49,122 nucleotides of DNA from Albidovulum sp. Its GTDB lineage: Bacteria > Pseudomonadota > Alphaproteobacteria > Rhodobacterales > Rhodobacteraceae. Made by a program: the position numbers and the translations under genes. Below are positions 28,472 through 38,047 of the stretch, piece after piece. A model generated the notes under the pieces. It saw nothing but the letters and a program-made list of their open reading frames with translations. It was not told where the DNA came from and ran no database searches. The stretch covers positions 1 to 49,122 of the forward strand of contig JAPPFL010000061.1 in assembly GCA_028823855.1 (NCBI GenBank), in the 5' to 3' direction. How positions within the stretch are numbered: the first letter of the stretch is position 1; every line of letters begins with the position of its first letter.

Positions 28472-29002
28472 TTAGGGAAGCGCTTTCAACTCCCCTTTAG
28501 TTCGGCGCATATTTTTTTGGTAATGCTCCGCCGTCCAGGCAATTCGCTGGATTTCATCTTTTGAAAGTTTTCTTGCAACCTTGGCCGGAGAGCCTAGCGC
28601 TAGAGTTCCATCCGGCAATGATTTGCCTTCCGTGAGCAACGCCCCGGCGCCAACGATGCAATTTCGCCCTACAACGGCTCCATTAAGGATTGTCGCACCC
28701 ATTCCAATCAGGCTGAAGTCGCCGATTGTGCAGCCATGCAGCATCGCCTTGTGCCCAACCGTGCAATTCCTGCCGATTCTTAGAGGATATCCCATGTCCG
28801 TATGAAGTACGCAATTTTCCTGAATATTCGTGCCGTCGCCCAATTCAATCGGTTCGTTGTCGCCGCGCAGCGTGGATCCGAACCATACCGACGCGCCTTC
28901 GCCTACTATAATTTGCCCCAGTACATTGGCATCGGGCGCGATCCAGTAGTCGCCGCTCTCCGGAAAAACCGGCTCCAATCCTCTAAGCGCATATATTGTC
29001 AA
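28472..29002 (-). CDS. gamma carbonic anhydrase-like hexapeptide protein
   Basis: Left-handed beta-helix protein of 176 residues with repeated hexapeptides, of the YrdA/PaaY gamma carbonic anhydrase group. The three metal-binding His candidates are in CVLHTDMG, VGHKAML and LHGC, and the Arg/Asp/Gln set around TLRGDNEPI and NIQENC is present. Such proteins form trimers with zinc or iron at the interface; carbonic anhydrase activity is not proven for most. The start is TTG 29002, two bases after the gmk stop, suggesting a gmk-led operon. Confidence 0.88.
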   Translation of the reverse strand: MTIYALRGLEPVFPESGDYWIAPDANVLGQIIVGEGASVWFGSTLRGDNEPIELGDGTNIQENCVLHTDMGYPLRIGRNCTVGHKAMLHGCTIGDFSLIGMGATILNGAVVGRNCIVGAGALLTEGKSLPDGTLALGSPAKVARKLSKDEIQRIAWTAEHYQKNMRRTKGELKALP

Positions 29003-29004
29003 CT

Positions 29005-29670
29005 TTACCGCTCTTCGTATTCCTTATTTAGCAAGCCGACAAACTCGGCGAGACCAATCTGGCGCCTCCGGCGCATTCTTTCAGTCTTTATTATAGTTAC
29101 GATTTTTTGAAAAACTTTGTCTAAATCGTGGTTGATGAGCACATATTCGTAATCCAGCCAATGGCTTATCTCATCTTGCGATTTTGCCATTCTCTGCAGC
29201 ACCATTTCCTCCGTGTCTTTACCGCGAAGCCTCAGCCGTCGATCAAGTTCTGCAATGGTCGGCGGCAAAACGAAAATTGATACTGTGTCGTCAGCATGCG
29301 CAGAATTTCGAATCTGTTCCCCGCCCTGCCAATCGATATCGAATATTATGTCATTGCCTTCCAGAATCGCTTCCTCGACCGGCGATTTTAGGGAGCCATA
29401 GTGATTCCCGAAAACCTTGGCGCATTCCAGAAATTGGCCGTCCTCGACCATCTGTCGAAATTCGTCTGGAGTTTTAAACCAGTATTCTCTCCCGTTTTGC
29501 TCGCCTCTGCGAGGCAGTCGAGTCGTTGCCGAAATCGAGAATTTAACCGATTCGTCCCATTCTGTAAGTCGCCGCGCCAATGTAGTTTTGCCTGCGCCGG
29601 AAGGGGACGAAAGAATGATTAGCATACCTGTGCGACGCTTCGTCGTCTTGTTTCCGTCGCTTGAGTTCAT
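29005..29670 (-). CDS. gmk: guanylate kinase
   Basis: Phosphorylates GMP to GDP with ATP. The P-loop SSPSGAGKTT, the GMP-binding SATTRLPRRGEQNGREYWF (shown in part as SATTRLPRRGE) and the lid/core motifs FLECAKVFGNHYG and DIDWQGGEQI are all present, and the C-terminal region is of normal length. ATG 29670 gives 221 residues with a short polar N-terminal extension common in alphaproteobacteria. ATG 29625, right before the first core strand, is the minimal alternative, and the open frame reaches 29715. The gamma-carbonic-anhydrase gene follows two bases after its stop. Confidence 0.93.
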   Translation of the reverse strand: MNSSDGNKTTKRRTGMLIILSSPSGAGKTTLARRLTEWDESVKFSISATTRLPRRGEQNGREYWFKTPDEFRQMVEDGQFLECAKVFGNHYGSLKSPVEEAILEGNDIIFDIDWQGGEQIRNSAHADDTVSIFVLPPTIAELDRRLRLRGKDTEEMVLQRMAKSQDEISHWLDYEYVLINHDLDKVFQKIVTIIKTERMRRRRQIGLAEFVGLLNKEYEER

Positions 29671-29851
29671 TACTGCCCGCTGAGTTATTATTCGCTTGAT
29701 AGATTTTTTTGCCAATTAATTCCTGCGCTAATAAACGCAACCAAATTGAAATAAAATCCCCCGACGAAATTACATTTCGGGTTGCAAATTCCAAATTATA
29801 GGTCCTGGCATTTGCGGTTCGACGACGACTGAATGCCGGAGTTTGAACCGG

Positions 29852-30517
29852 CTAGCGATCGAAGGCTCCCTCGACCATTTTCGAAAGTGCGGCGGCGGGG
29901 TCATCCAAATACCAGATTTCGGAAATAAAATAGAAATCTACATGCGATGCAAGCCTTGCGAGTGCGTCTCGATTCAACGCGCCTTCGGCGACGACTGGGA
30001 CAACAGTCATTTCGCTCCACCAGGCGAACAGTTCGGTTGGCGCTAGTTCGCCGTCGCCTTGCCAGTCCGCCGACACCGGTCCAAAACTAACGTAGTCGCA
30101 GCCGGATTCGGCCGCGTTGAGGGCTTCGTGCCTAGTGGTTCCGCAGAACGCGCCGACCGTTTTGGCGGGACCTAGAGCTTCTTTCGCTTTCCGTACGCTT
30201 TTTCTTCCGTTTCGTAGATGAACTCCGTCCAGTCCAAGCGGTTCGACGAGCTTGAAGTGATCTTCAATCAGCAGCGGAATTCCGCGCACCGAAGTTTCCC
30301 TTTGGAGAGCTTCGACGGCTCTTTTTGTTTCGGAAAAATCCGCGGAAGGCGTCGCCATGCGCACGCATGCAATTTCAACTTTATCAAGAACGCGTTTGAG
30401 CGCATCCGTTCCGGCAAAGACATCGAATGCCGCCGGAACGGCGACGCAAATTTGCGGCGACTGAACTATTTCGGCTACCTCGGACAATTTCGATTTTGCT
30501 TTGGCTCGAATATGCAA
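29852..30517 (-). CDS. thiamine-phosphate synthase-like protein (ThiE/TenI fold)
   Basis: TIM-barrel protein of about 221 residues of the ThiE/TenI family. ThiE joins the pyrimidine and thiazole halves of thiamine, while TenI-type relatives aromatise the thiazole. Visible family features are IPLLIEDHFKLVEPLGLDGVHL (quoted in part: IPLLIEDHFKLVEPLGLDG), where ThiE has the pyrimidine-phosphate site, then TVGAFCGTTRHEA and DYVSFGPVSADWQG. Many alphaproteobacterial proteins of this divergent type are annotated as thiamine phosphate synthase. The N-terminus is uncertain: TTG 30517 starts the conserved part, but the frame is open to 30667. No other thiamine gene is near. Confidence 0.75.
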   Translation of the reverse strand: MHIRAKAKSKLSEVAEIVQSPQICVAVPAAFDVFAGTDALKRVLDKVEIACVRMATPSADFSETKRAVEALQRETSVRGIPLLIEDHFKLVEPLGLDGVHLRNGRKSVRKAKEALGPAKTVGAFCGTTRHEALNAAESGCDYVSFGPVSADWQGDGELAPTELFAWWSEMTVVPVVAEGALNRDALARLASHVDFYFISEIWYLDDPAAALSKMVEGAFDR

Positions 30518-31239
30518 AATTACTACTTCGACGAATTGCAGTCTAGCCTTCGAATGGCGCAGGGCGCGAATCCCTCGTGGCGACAATCCTTTTAAGGGTT
30601 TTCTGAAATTCCCTCTCGAATCGGCACGATTCGCGCCACTGCGAAATTTCGGTGGCTTTCGCCGCAAATACTGAATTCCTGTCGAGTCGGTAATCCCGTC
30701 TACGAATGAATCTCAATCGTTTGCGCCCAATGCATACGCGTGCAGACAATATGCTCTTTCACGATTGGATTGGGGTCGCAAAAAAACTATCTGGAACGCC
30801 TGCGCCGACGCACGGATGCCAGGCTGCTTGAGATGCATAGCATTGAGACCGTGCTAGGCAGTTTGGGATGCCGCGCAGGAGACCGAGACTACCCTCGCGG
30901 TGTTGGGATGATATTGGAATGGCGCAATTGATTTTTTGGGTCTGGAACCGCCCGGAAATTATCGTTGCGCGTCAGCATCGAGATCATGAAATGACTCGCT
31001 TCAAATTCCATCTAGTCGATATTGAGCAAAATAGTCTTATGGGCATGCCAATTGCCGGAGCAAGTCATGACATCACAGCCGGCGACGCTGCGGTTCGCTT
31101 GGACTTTGTTCGCGGCGAGGTCGTCGGAATGGACTAATCGAATTAGAGTTCGCTTGCGCAACGATCTGCTGGAGCGTATGTGTGCCGGATATGTCGCGGG
31201 ACGGCGATATCTGTCGGAAAAAAAGTATACGGGCGGTGG
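30518..31239. other. intergenic region, no confident gene
   Basis: The longest plus-strand frame (30868-31137) ends in a mixed-composition stretch that resembles nothing known, and it has no ribosome site. I see no RNA gene. The stretch separates the minus-strand ThiE-like gene from the plus-strand housekeeping run, so it should hold the promoter for trmJ. Confidence 0.4.
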
Positions 31240-31965
31240 ATGCAACCGACATTTGTTTTTGATTCGCCGCAATTGGGCGAAAACATTGGCGCGGCGGCGC
31301 GCGGCATGCGAAATTTCGGTCTTGATCGAATGCGTCTTGTTTCGCCGAGGGACGGTTGGCCCAACCCGAAAGCGTTTGCGGCGGCGAGCGGGGCGGGTAT
31401 GGTATTAGCCAATGCCGGAATCTTCGACGACCTTGAAACCGCTCTGGGCGAATTCCAAAGAGTCTACGCGACAACTGCTCGCAGAAGGGAGCTGACAAAG
31501 CAGGTCATGACACCGAAGGCTGCGATGGTTGAGGCACGAGAACTCATGAAAAGAGGAGTGTCCGTCGCCGTGCTGTTCGGGTCGGAAAGAGCCGGGCTGG
31601 AAAACAAATCTATTTCATTTGCGAGTGCCGTAATTTCCGTTCCGGCCATTCCGGAATTCAGCTCTTTGAATCTTGCGCAGTGCGCCTTGCTCGTAGGCTA
31701 TGAATGGCGGCTAAGCGAAGAAATCGCGGTAGAGCCTGTCGCAATATCCGAAGTCGACGAAGCTAATGTTCTTGAAAAGGCTGCGCTGGCCGACAAGTAC
31801 GCAGAAGCGCTAAAGGAAACGGGATTTTTCGATACAGCGCAGAACGAAGAGGGCAAGAGAATAAATTTAAGGAATCTGTTCCTCCGCCACGACTTTACTG
31901 TCTCGGAAGTTAAGACATTGCACGGAATTCGGCGATTTCTGAGCGTCCGCCGCCATCGCACGTGA
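31240..31965 (+). CDS. tRNA/rRNA 2'-O-methyltransferase, TrmJ-like (SpoU family)
   Basis: SAM-dependent knotted methyltransferase of 241 residues. PTFVFDSPQLGENIGAAARGMRNFGL (start PQLGENIGAAARGM) is motif 1 of the SPOUT/SpoU class, VLFGSERAGLEN is motif 2 and SSLNLAQCALLVGYEW is motif 3. The combination with a C-terminal helical tail ending in LHGIRRFL matches TrmJ, which methylates the ribose at position 32 of certain tRNAs. ATG 31240 starts at the family N-terminus, although the frame is open to 31180. Heme A synthase follows 43 bases after its stop on the same strand. Confidence 0.87.
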   Translation: MQPTFVFDSPQLGENIGAAARGMRNFGLDRMRLVSPRDGWPNPKAFAAASGAGMVLANAGIFDDLETALGEFQRVYATTARRRELTKQVMTPKAAMVEARELMKRGVSVAVLFGSERAGLENKSISFASAVISVPAIPEFSSLNLAQCALLVGYEWRLSEEIAVEPVAISEVDEANVLEKAALADKYAEALKETGFFDTAQNEEGKRINLRNLFLRHDFTVSEVKTLHGIRRFLSVRRHRT

Positions 31966-32008
31966 AGCCCGTAAATTATCGGAATCACGGATACGAACAG
32001 CGGCAATC

Positions 32009-33151
32009 ATGCATAAAGAGAGGAAAATATTCGAGGAAGTCGATTCGCCGGCTATTGAAGCCGATCGGAATCCAAATAGCCGGATTGGAGGCGGCGAAAG
32101 CGGCAACAGGCAAGGAATTAGGATCTGGCTAGGTATTTTGCTGATTCTGGTTATGGGAACGCTATTCTCGGGCGGCTTAACTCGGCTCACAGACTCAGGA
32201 CTAGCGATAACGGATTGGAATCCCGTCGTCGGCGCCATCCCGCCGCTGTCGACCGACGCATGGGAAACGGAATTCGCGAAATACAAGGCGATTCCTGAAT
32301 ACGATCTGCAAAACAAAGAAATCGAATTATCGGAATTCAAAAAGCTCTATTGGTGGGAATGGAGCCATCGGCAACTTGCAAGACTCGCCGGAATTGCGTG
32401 GCTGGCGGGCTTCGCTTGGTTTCTGTTTCGGCGAAACATTCCTAGAGGCTGGGCTCCTCGCCTGATTTTGCTGGGCGTACTAGGCGGAGCCCAAGCTGCA
32501 GTTGGCTGGTGGATGGTCTCCAGCGGGCTCCAAGGGCGCATGGTCGATGTCGCTTCTTATAGGCTGGCCGTGCATCTAGCTTTGGCGTTCGGCATTATCG
32601 CGTCGATTTTTTGGTTTATGCTTGCTCTCGCGCGAAGGGAGGCCGATTTGCTGCAGTCCCGGCGCGCGCGCGACAGAAAAGCAGACTTTCTCTCATCCGC
32701 GCTGATAGGTGTTTTTTTCCTGCAAATCGTTCTTGGAGCATTGGTCGCCGGAATTGACGCTGGCCAGGGATTTCCGACTTGGCCTCTCATGAACGGGGAG
32801 TTTGTTCCGTCCGAAGCGCTCGGATTCGAGCCGCTCTGGACAAACTTCTTCGAAAACCAGGCTCTCGTCCACTTTAATCATCGGATATTCGGCTACGCGC
32901 TGCTGGTTCTCGCCTGCGCATCCTGGTACGTGATGCGCAAGAGCCCTTACAGATCAGTCCGTCAATCGTTCGCCTGGGTTGCCGTCGCTTCGGTCGCGCA
33001 GGTGGCGATCGGGATCTTCGCCGCACTTTCCAACGCCGCCTTGAGCGTCGCCGCTTTGCACCAGCTGGCCGCGGTCTTGCTAATTCTGCAAATTGTGAAC
33101 GCCAGGTTTTCGGGAGTTTATCCCAAAATCGGGCAGATTCGAGGAGATTGA
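32009..33151 (+). CDS. ctaA: heme A synthase, COX15/CtaA type 2
   Basis: Inner-membrane oxidase of 380 residues that converts heme O to heme A for cytochrome c oxidase. About eight hydrophobic segments are present, in two four-helix halves. Heme-ligand His residues are visible in WWEWSHRQLARLAG and AVHLALAFG of the first half and in LVHFNHRIFGY and ALHQLAAVLL of the second. The TDSGLAITDWNPVVGAIPPLS stretch after the first helix (ITDWNPVVGAIPPL) is typical of the proteobacterial/mitochondrial type. No cytochrome oxidase subunit genes are near. The M32 peptidase gene starts two bases after its stop. Confidence 0.94.
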   Translation: MHKERKIFEEVDSPAIEADRNPNSRIGGGESGNRQGIRIWLGILLILVMGTLFSGGLTRLTDSGLAITDWNPVVGAIPPLSTDAWETEFAKYKAIPEYDLQNKEIELSEFKKLYWWEWSHRQLARLAGIAWLAGFAWFLFRRNIPRGWAPRLILLGVLGGAQAAVGWWMVSSGLQGRMVDVASYRLAVHLALAFGIIASIFWFMLALARREADLLQSRRARDRKADFLSSALIGVFFLQIVLGALVAGIDAGQGFPTWPLMNGEFVPSEALGFEPLWTNFFENQALVHFNHRIFGYALLVLACASWYVMRKSPYRSVRQSFAWVAVASVAQVAIGIFAALSNAALSVAALHQLAAVLLILQIVNARFSGVYPKIGQIRGD

Positions 33152-33153
33152 AA

Positions 33154-34623
33154 TTGAACGCATTTGAAAACCTTATGGCGCATATGCGTACCTCGGAAGC
33201 GTTGGGCGACGCGATCGGGCATCTGTATTGGGACCGCGACACCCAGATGCCTGAAAACGCAGGAGGGCAAAGGGCGGAAGTTTTGGCGTCGATGCATGGC
33301 ATCCTTCATGAGAGGCGAACCGACCCAAGAATCGGCGAATGGCTCGCGGCAATCGGCGAGTCCGGCATGTCGCCCGAAAACAGGGCAAATATTCGCATAA
33401 TCCGGAATGACTTCGAACGCTTTCTGAAACTGCCTCAAGACCTGCCGCGAAAATTGGCTAAGGAAACTTCTCTTGCGCAGGCGGTCTGGAAGCACGCAAA
33501 AGAATCGAACTCGACAGAAGAATACTTGCCCGCGCTAGAGAAAGTAGTTGACTTGAAGCGCGACGAAGCCGAGGCGCTGGCCGACGGAGGAGATGCTTAC
33601 GACGCTCTTTTGGACAAGTATGAATCGGGAACTTCAGCGAGCATGATCGAACCGATTTTCGCCCGTCTTCGCAAAGGCCTTGTTGAATTGCTTGGCGCGG
33701 TCGGCGACCGCGATCTACGTGCGCCGGCGCCGAAGGCTAATTTTCCGACTGAAACGCAACTGGAATTCGCTCGTGAATTGGCCCGGGCCTTCAGTTACGA
33801 CTTCGAGAGAGGGCGGTTGGATGTCACCGCGCATCCCTTCTCCGCAGGCTCCGGCGACGATGCTCGAATCACGACGCGAACGGACGAAAAAGATCCATTC
33901 AACTGCATATATTCTACAATTCATGAAACCGGGCATGCCGTTTACGAGCGAAATATCGACCGAAAATTCTTATTTCAGCCAGTCGGGCGCGCGGCATCGT
34001 TCGGAGTTCACGAGAGCCAGTCAAGATTATTTGAGAATCAGCTGGGCCGAGGACGCGCATTTTGCGGATGGATGTACCGGCGAATGCGCGATGCTTATGG
34101 CGAATTCGGAGTATCGAGCGAAAATGAATTCTATGCTTCCGTCAACAGGGTGGATGCGGGGTACATCAGAACGGACGCGGACGAAATTCATTACAACCTC
34201 CATGTTCTGATGCGTTTCGATCTTGAGCGCGAAATCATTCGCGGTCATCTCAGAACTTCCGATATCGAAGAAGCCTGGAACGCGAGATTCGAGGCGGACT
34301 TCGGACATAAGGTGGACAAGCCATCGAACGGCTTTCTGCAGGATGTTCATTGGAGCGTGGGCGAATTCGGATATTTTCCGACCTATACGCTGGGAAATAT
34401 CTACGCGGGCTGCCTATTCGCAGCGTTAACGAAAGATTTGCCGGATCTGAACGATTCGCTAGGTCGCGGTTCGGCCGAGCCGGCTACTGACTGGCTCCAA
34501 AGCGCCGTACACCGATTCGGGGCGCTGCGTCTCCCAAGGGAAACTATCGAAACCGCGTGCGGCTTCGAAGTTTCGGAAAAGCCGTTGCTGCGGTACTTGG
34601 AGGAAAAGTTCAGCTCGATTTAA
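33154..34623 (+). CDS. M32 family carboxypeptidase (Taq-type)
   Basis: Zinc metallocarboxypeptidase of 489 residues, cytosolic in related bacteria, that removes C-terminal residues from peptides. The metal motif HETGH is at residues 257-261 in YSTIHETGHAVYE. The family-specific GVHESQSRLFENQLGR follows and supplies the third ligand region, and the C-terminal YFPTYTLGNIYA is also diagnostic. TTG 33154 is chosen because GAGGAGA (33141-33147) is six bases upstream; TTG 33148 in the same frame is too close. It lies two bases after ctaA. Confidence 0.93.
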   Translation: MNAFENLMAHMRTSEALGDAIGHLYWDRDTQMPENAGGQRAEVLASMHGILHERRTDPRIGEWLAAIGESGMSPENRANIRIIRNDFERFLKLPQDLPRKLAKETSLAQAVWKHAKESNSTEEYLPALEKVVDLKRDEAEALADGGDAYDALLDKYESGTSASMIEPIFARLRKGLVELLGAVGDRDLRAPAPKANFPTETQLEFARELARAFSYDFERGRLDVTAHPFSAGSGDDARITTRTDEKDPFNCIYSTIHETGHAVYERNIDRKFLFQPVGRAASFGVHESQSRLFENQLGRGRAFCGWMYRRMRDAYGEFGVSSENEFYASVNRVDAGYIRTDADEIHYNLHVLMRFDLEREIIRGHLRTSDIEEAWNARFEADFGHKVDKPSNGFLQDVHWSVGEFGYFPTYTLGNIYAGCLFAALTKDLPDLNDSLGRGSAEPATDWLQSAVHRFGALRLPRETIETACGFEVSEKPLLRYLEEKFSSI

Positions 34624-34665
34624 CGGTTGCGGAAACTCGGCCGAACCGAATTGATTTCATGGCAT

Positions 34666-35457
34666 TTATTGGGACCAGGACGGCGGGCGCTTTTCAAGAA
34701 ATGCTGATATGCCTTCTTCGGTGTCGCGATAAAGCATATTTTCCACCATGACGCTTCCAGCGTATTCGTAGGCGCGGTCCACCGTCATCTGCGCCTGCTC
34801 GTAGAAGGCGAGCTTTCCGATCTTTACGGCCGCACCTAGCTTGCCCGCTACTTTTCGGGCGATCTCGCCTGTCGCTCGATCGAGTTCGGAGGAAGCCACG
34901 ACTCTATTGACTAGACCGAGTTCATGCGCGCGGTCAGCCGGAATAAGATCCCCCGTAGTCAATAATTCGAACGCAACTTTTCGAGGTATATTGCGCGAAA
35001 GCGCGACCATCGGCGTGGAGCAGAACAAGCCGATGTTTACGCCGTTGACTCCGAAGCGTGCGTCTTCGGAGCTAATGGCCATGTCGCAGGTGGCGACAAG
35101 CTGGCAACCGGCCGCGACGGCGACTCCGTGCACCTTCGCGATTACGGGTTGCGGAAGTCGTGCGATGGCCGTCATCATTGCCGCGCACTTGTCGAATATC
35201 ATCTTGAAATAGGCTTTTCCTCCGTCAGGCGCCTGCCGCCCTTGCGTCATTTCCTTGAGGTCGTGGCCGGCGCAGAAGGCTTTCCCGGCGCCTTGCAGAA
35301 CAAGAACTCGGACACTCTTGTCTTCAGCGATTTCGGACAGCGTCGATGCAAGCGCGTCGATCATGGCTTCGGAAAGCGCGTTTAGATTGGTCGGAGAATT
35401 CAGCGTCAGAGTTGAAACGCCATCTCGGTCGTACCTTTTCAGGATTTCTTGCTGCAT
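34666..35457 (-). CDS. enoyl-CoA hydratase/isomerase family protein
   Basis: Crotonase-fold protein of 263 residues acting on acyl-CoA esters. The first oxyanion-hole segment is GKAFCAGHDLKEM and the second is GVAVAAGCQLVATCDMAI. The position of the usual first catalytic Glu region reads GVNIGLFCSTPMVAL, as in hydratase-like paralogues with altered acid residues, so activity as a standard enoyl-CoA hydratase is uncertain. This gene type commonly neighbours the PaaI thioesterase and rplM-rpsI in alphaproteobacteria, as here. It is divergent from the thioesterase gene. Confidence 0.86.
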   Translation of the reverse strand: MQQEILKRYDRDGVSTLTLNSPTNLNALSEAMIDALASTLSEIAEDKSVRVLVLQGAGKAFCAGHDLKEMTQGRQAPDGGKAYFKMIFDKCAAMMTAIARLPQPVIAKVHGVAVAAGCQLVATCDMAISSEDARFGVNGVNIGLFCSTPMVALSRNIPRKVAFELLTTGDLIPADRAHELGLVNRVVASSELDRATGEIARKVAGKLGAAVKIGKLAFYEQAQMTVDRAYEYAGSVMVENMLYRDTEEGISAFLEKRPPSWSQ

Positions 35458-35537
35458 GGCTTATCCTGGCCTATTCCCATACTTCGAATATAGCTAATTA
35501 TAACTGCTTGCCGACACTCGACAACTAATTGCTTATC

Positions 35538-35951
35538 ATGAAATTGCTGATGACAAAATCCGAATTGGAAGTCTTTTTGAGACGCGAATTTCCTCAAAGC
35601 GCGAACGTCCTGCAAATCGTATCCGTAGATGCCGGGCGACTGAGGACAAGCATGGCCGTCGGATGGGAGCATACCAGGCCCGGAGGCACGGTCTCCGGCC
35701 CGGCGATGTTTTTTCTGGCGGATGTTTCGGTTTACCTTACCGTCCTCGCCGTCTCGGGACCGATTGCGTCGGCTGTAACAACGAACTGTTCGATTGATTT
35801 CATGCGTCGGCCCTCGAGCGAATCGCTGCTGGCGGAAACCCGCTTGCTCAAGCTTGGCCGTCGCATCGCTGTCGCGGACGCGATGATTTATTCCGACTGG
35901 CAAGGCGACCCGGTGGCAAGAGCGAGCCTGAGCTACGCTCTCCCGCCATAA
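35538..35951 (+). CDS. PaaI family thioesterase (hotdog fold)
   Basis: Small hotdog-fold acyl-CoA thioesterase of 137 residues. The central helix region RPGGTVSGPAMFFLADVSVYL contains the usual catalytic-site Asp (quoted core GGTVSGPAMFFLADVS), followed by a strand with TTNCSIDFMRRP and the final VARASLSYALPP. The fold is clear; the substrate is not. ATG 35538 is the first strong start; ATG 35550 and TTG 35529 are alternatives. It precedes the ribosomal pair rplM-rpsI with a 208-base gap. Confidence 0.85.
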   Translation: MKLLMTKSELEVFLRREFPQSANVLQIVSVDAGRLRTSMAVGWEHTRPGGTVSGPAMFFLADVSVYLTVLAVSGPIASAVTTNCSIDFMRRPSSESLLAETRLLKLGRRIAVADAMIYSDWQGDPVARASLSYALPP

Positions 35952-36007
35952 GGATTGCGCTTGTTTTCCAAATCAGGCTGGAGGCTGAATGTTCCACGCC
36001 GAATTGT

Positions 36008-36025
36008 GCGGTATTATATTACCGC
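36008..36025 (+). other. small inverted repeat after the thioesterase gene
   Basis: GCGGTA and TACCGC are separated by six A/T bases, forming a short hairpin or an operator-like dyad about 57 bases after the thioesterase stop and 150 bases before rplM. No T-run follows. Confidence 0.3.
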
Positions 36026-36069
36026 TAACCTATCTTCCTGTAATTAAAAGACCATTTTCGAATCATGTG

Positions 36070-36097
36070 TTGACTAAGTGGCGAAAATCGCTATGAA
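36070..36097 (+). promoter_or_regulatory. candidate promoter of rplM-rpsI
   Basis: TTGACT (36070-36075) and TATGAA (36092-36097) are separated by 16 bases and lie about 62 bases before the rplM start. The -35 element fits the alphaproteobacterial housekeeping consensus well; the -10 is weaker. Confidence 0.45.
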
Positions 36098-36159
36098 GCC
36101 CAAGTCGCGCGGTTCATTGCGCGCAGCGACTATTTGTACAGCTACCTCGGAACGGAACA

Positions 36160-36624
36160 ATGAACACGTATTCCGCAAAGGCTGCGGACATCGACAAGAA
36201 ATGGATTCTGATCGATGCCGAAGGCGTCGTGCTTGGACGTCTCGCAGCGATTGTCGCCACTAGGCTGCGCGGCAAGCACAAGCCCGGCTTCACGCCCCAT
36301 ATGGACATGGGCGACTACGTTGTCGTCGTCAATGCGGGCAAGGTCCAGTTGACCGGCAGGAAACGCGAAAACAAAAAATACTACTGGCACACCGGCTATC
36401 CAGGCGGAATCAAGTCAAGGACGGCGAAGCAGATATTGGAGGGCAGGCATCCAGAGCGCTTGCTTATGAAGGCCGTTCAAAGAATGCTACCCGGCGGCCC
36501 TTTGTCGCGCAAGCAATTAACGCATTTGCGCGTCTACAACGGCCCTGAGCATCCCCACGCACCACAAAAGCCGGAACTGCTGAATGTTTCGGTATGGAAC
36601 AAAAAGAACACGCGGAGCGGTTGA
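36160..36624 (+). CDS. rplM: 50S ribosomal protein L13
   Basis: Large-subunit protein of 154 residues, normal length for alphaproteobacteria. The start [19 protein letters not shown], the central [18 protein letters not shown] and the [28 protein letters not shown] segments are all as expected. It is cotranscribed with rpsI, whose ATG lies two bases after the rplM stop. Confidence 0.98.
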   Translation: MNTYSAKAADIDKKWILIDAEGVVLGRLAAIVATRLRGKHKPGFTPHMDMGDYVVVVNAGKVQLTGRKRENKKYYWHTGYPGGIKSRTAKQILEGRHPERLLMKAVQRMLPGGPLSRKQLTHLRVYNGPEHPHAPQKPELLNVSVWNKKNTRSG

Positions 36625-36626
36625 CC

Positions 36627-37124
36627 ATGGAAGAATCAATTAAATCGCTGGACGACCTGAAGGAAAAGTTGTCGACCGACGAAGAGGCGCCTGCCGAGGC
36701 GGAACAGCGGCAAGCTGTCTTGCCCAAGCGCGACGCTCTAAACCGCTCCTATGCAACGGGAAAGCGCAAGGACGCCGTGGCTCGCGTGTGGATAAAGCCC
36801 GGTAGCGGTTTGATCACCATAAACGGCAAGGCAATGCCGGAATATTTCGCTCGGCCGGTGCTCCAAATGATATTGAGGCAGCCGTTTCAAATCGCCAATG
36901 TCGAGAACCAGTTCGACGTAATGGCGACGGTAAAGGGAGGCGGTCTTTCCGGCCAGGCAGGCGCCGTCAAGCACGGGATTTCAAAGGCGTTGCAACTCTT
37001 CGAACCTTCCTATCGCCCGGCGCTCAAGGCGGCGGGGTTTTTGACGAGGGACGCGAGGGTCGTGGAGCGAAAAAAATACGGCAAGCGCAAAGCTCGCCGT
37101 AGCTTCCAGTTCTCCAAACGCTAG
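36627..37124 (+). CDS. rpsI: 30S ribosomal protein S9
   Basis: Small-subunit protein of 165 residues. The S9 core starts at [19 protein letters not shown] and ends with the invariant basic tail [16 protein letters not shown], which reaches the ribosomal P site. An acidic N-terminal extension of about 45 residues precedes the core, as in other alphaproteobacteria. ATG 36627, two bases after the rplM stop, is chosen; an open frame overlaps the end of rplM. Confidence 0.98.
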   Translation: MEESIKSLDDLKEKLSTDEEAPAEAEQRQAVLPKRDALNRSYATGKRKDAVARVWIKPGSGLITINGKAMPEYFARPVLQMILRQPFQIANVENQFDVMATVKGGGLSGQAGAVKHGISKALQLFEPSYRPALKAAGFLTRDARVVERKKYGKRKARRSFQFSKR

Positions 37125-37181
37125 GACGACGGCGGAAGGCGTCGATGTTCGGCCCTAAAATGAAAGCGCGGTTCACGGAGC

Positions 37182-37994
37182 ATGACGATTGGCTTGTTCG
37201 ATTCCGGACTAGGCGGCCTTACGATTTACGAGAGCGTTGCCCAGCGCATTCCTCATGTGCCGATCGCCTATCTAGGCGACAATGAAAACGCGCCTTACGG
37301 CGTTCGGGACGCCGACGATATATTCCGATTGACATGCAGTGGAGTTGAGCGGCTTTGGGATGTCGGCTGCTGCCTCGTTATACTGGCTTGCAATACTGCG
37401 TCGGCCGTAGCGCTCAAGCGAATCCAGGAATCCTGGCTGCCGCCGGATAAGCGGGTACTGGGCGTATTTGTGCCTATGATCGAAGTGCTCACGGAAAGGC
37501 GGTGGGGCGATCATTCTCCGCCGAAAGAGGTCAAGATTAAGAATGTTGCTCTTTTTGCGACGCCGGCGACCGTAGCCTCGCGAGCTTTCCAGCGGGAACT
37601 GGCATCTAGAGCCATTGGCGTCGACGTTGAGGCGCAGCCGTGCGGCGGCTTGGTCGATGCGATTGAGGACGACGACTATATTTTGGCCGAGGCCCTCGTT
37701 CACAGCCATGTGGAAGCCTTGCTTCGCAGGATGCCTTGTCCCGAAGCGGCGGTGCTTGCCTGCACGCATTACCCGTTGTTCCAAGCCGCCTTCCAGGACG
37801 CGCTTGGACCGAATGTGAAATGCATAAGCCAAGCGAATCTGGTAGCGGATAGCTTGGCGGACTATTTGAACCGTCACCCGGACATGCTGGGGACATCGAG
37901 CGCAAGCGGTTTTTTTACGACGGGCGACGCCAGATCCGTGTCCTTAAAGGCCGTGCGTATTTTGCGCCGAAAAGTGGAATTCGAATCTGTTTGA
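37182..37994 (+). CDS. murI: glutamate racemase
   Basis: Makes D-glutamate for peptidoglycan. The 270-residue protein shows the racemase layout: [13 protein letters not shown] at the start, the first catalytic Cys70 in [12 protein letters not shown] and the second, Cys194, in LACTHYPLF. The Asp near the start and the His after the second Cys complete the active site. GGAG upstream of ATG 37182 supports the start. It sits 57 bases after rpsI and 53 bases before argC on the same strand. Confidence 0.95.
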   Translation: MTIGLFDSGLGGLTIYESVAQRIPHVPIAYLGDNENAPYGVRDADDIFRLTCSGVERLWDVGCCLVILACNTASAVALKRIQESWLPPDKRVLGVFVPMIEVLTERRWGDHSPPKEVKIKNVALFATPATVASRAFQRELASRAIGVDVEAQPCGGLVDAIEDDDYILAEALVHSHVEALLRRMPCPEAAVLACTHYPLFQAAFQDALGPNVKCISQANLVADSLADYLNRHPDMLGTSSASGFFTTGDARSVSLKAVRILRRKVEFESV

Positions 37995-38047
37995 CGCAGC
38001 GCGACGCTACGTCCGGCGGAGCGGCGGTTCCAAAGCGAAAATGAGAA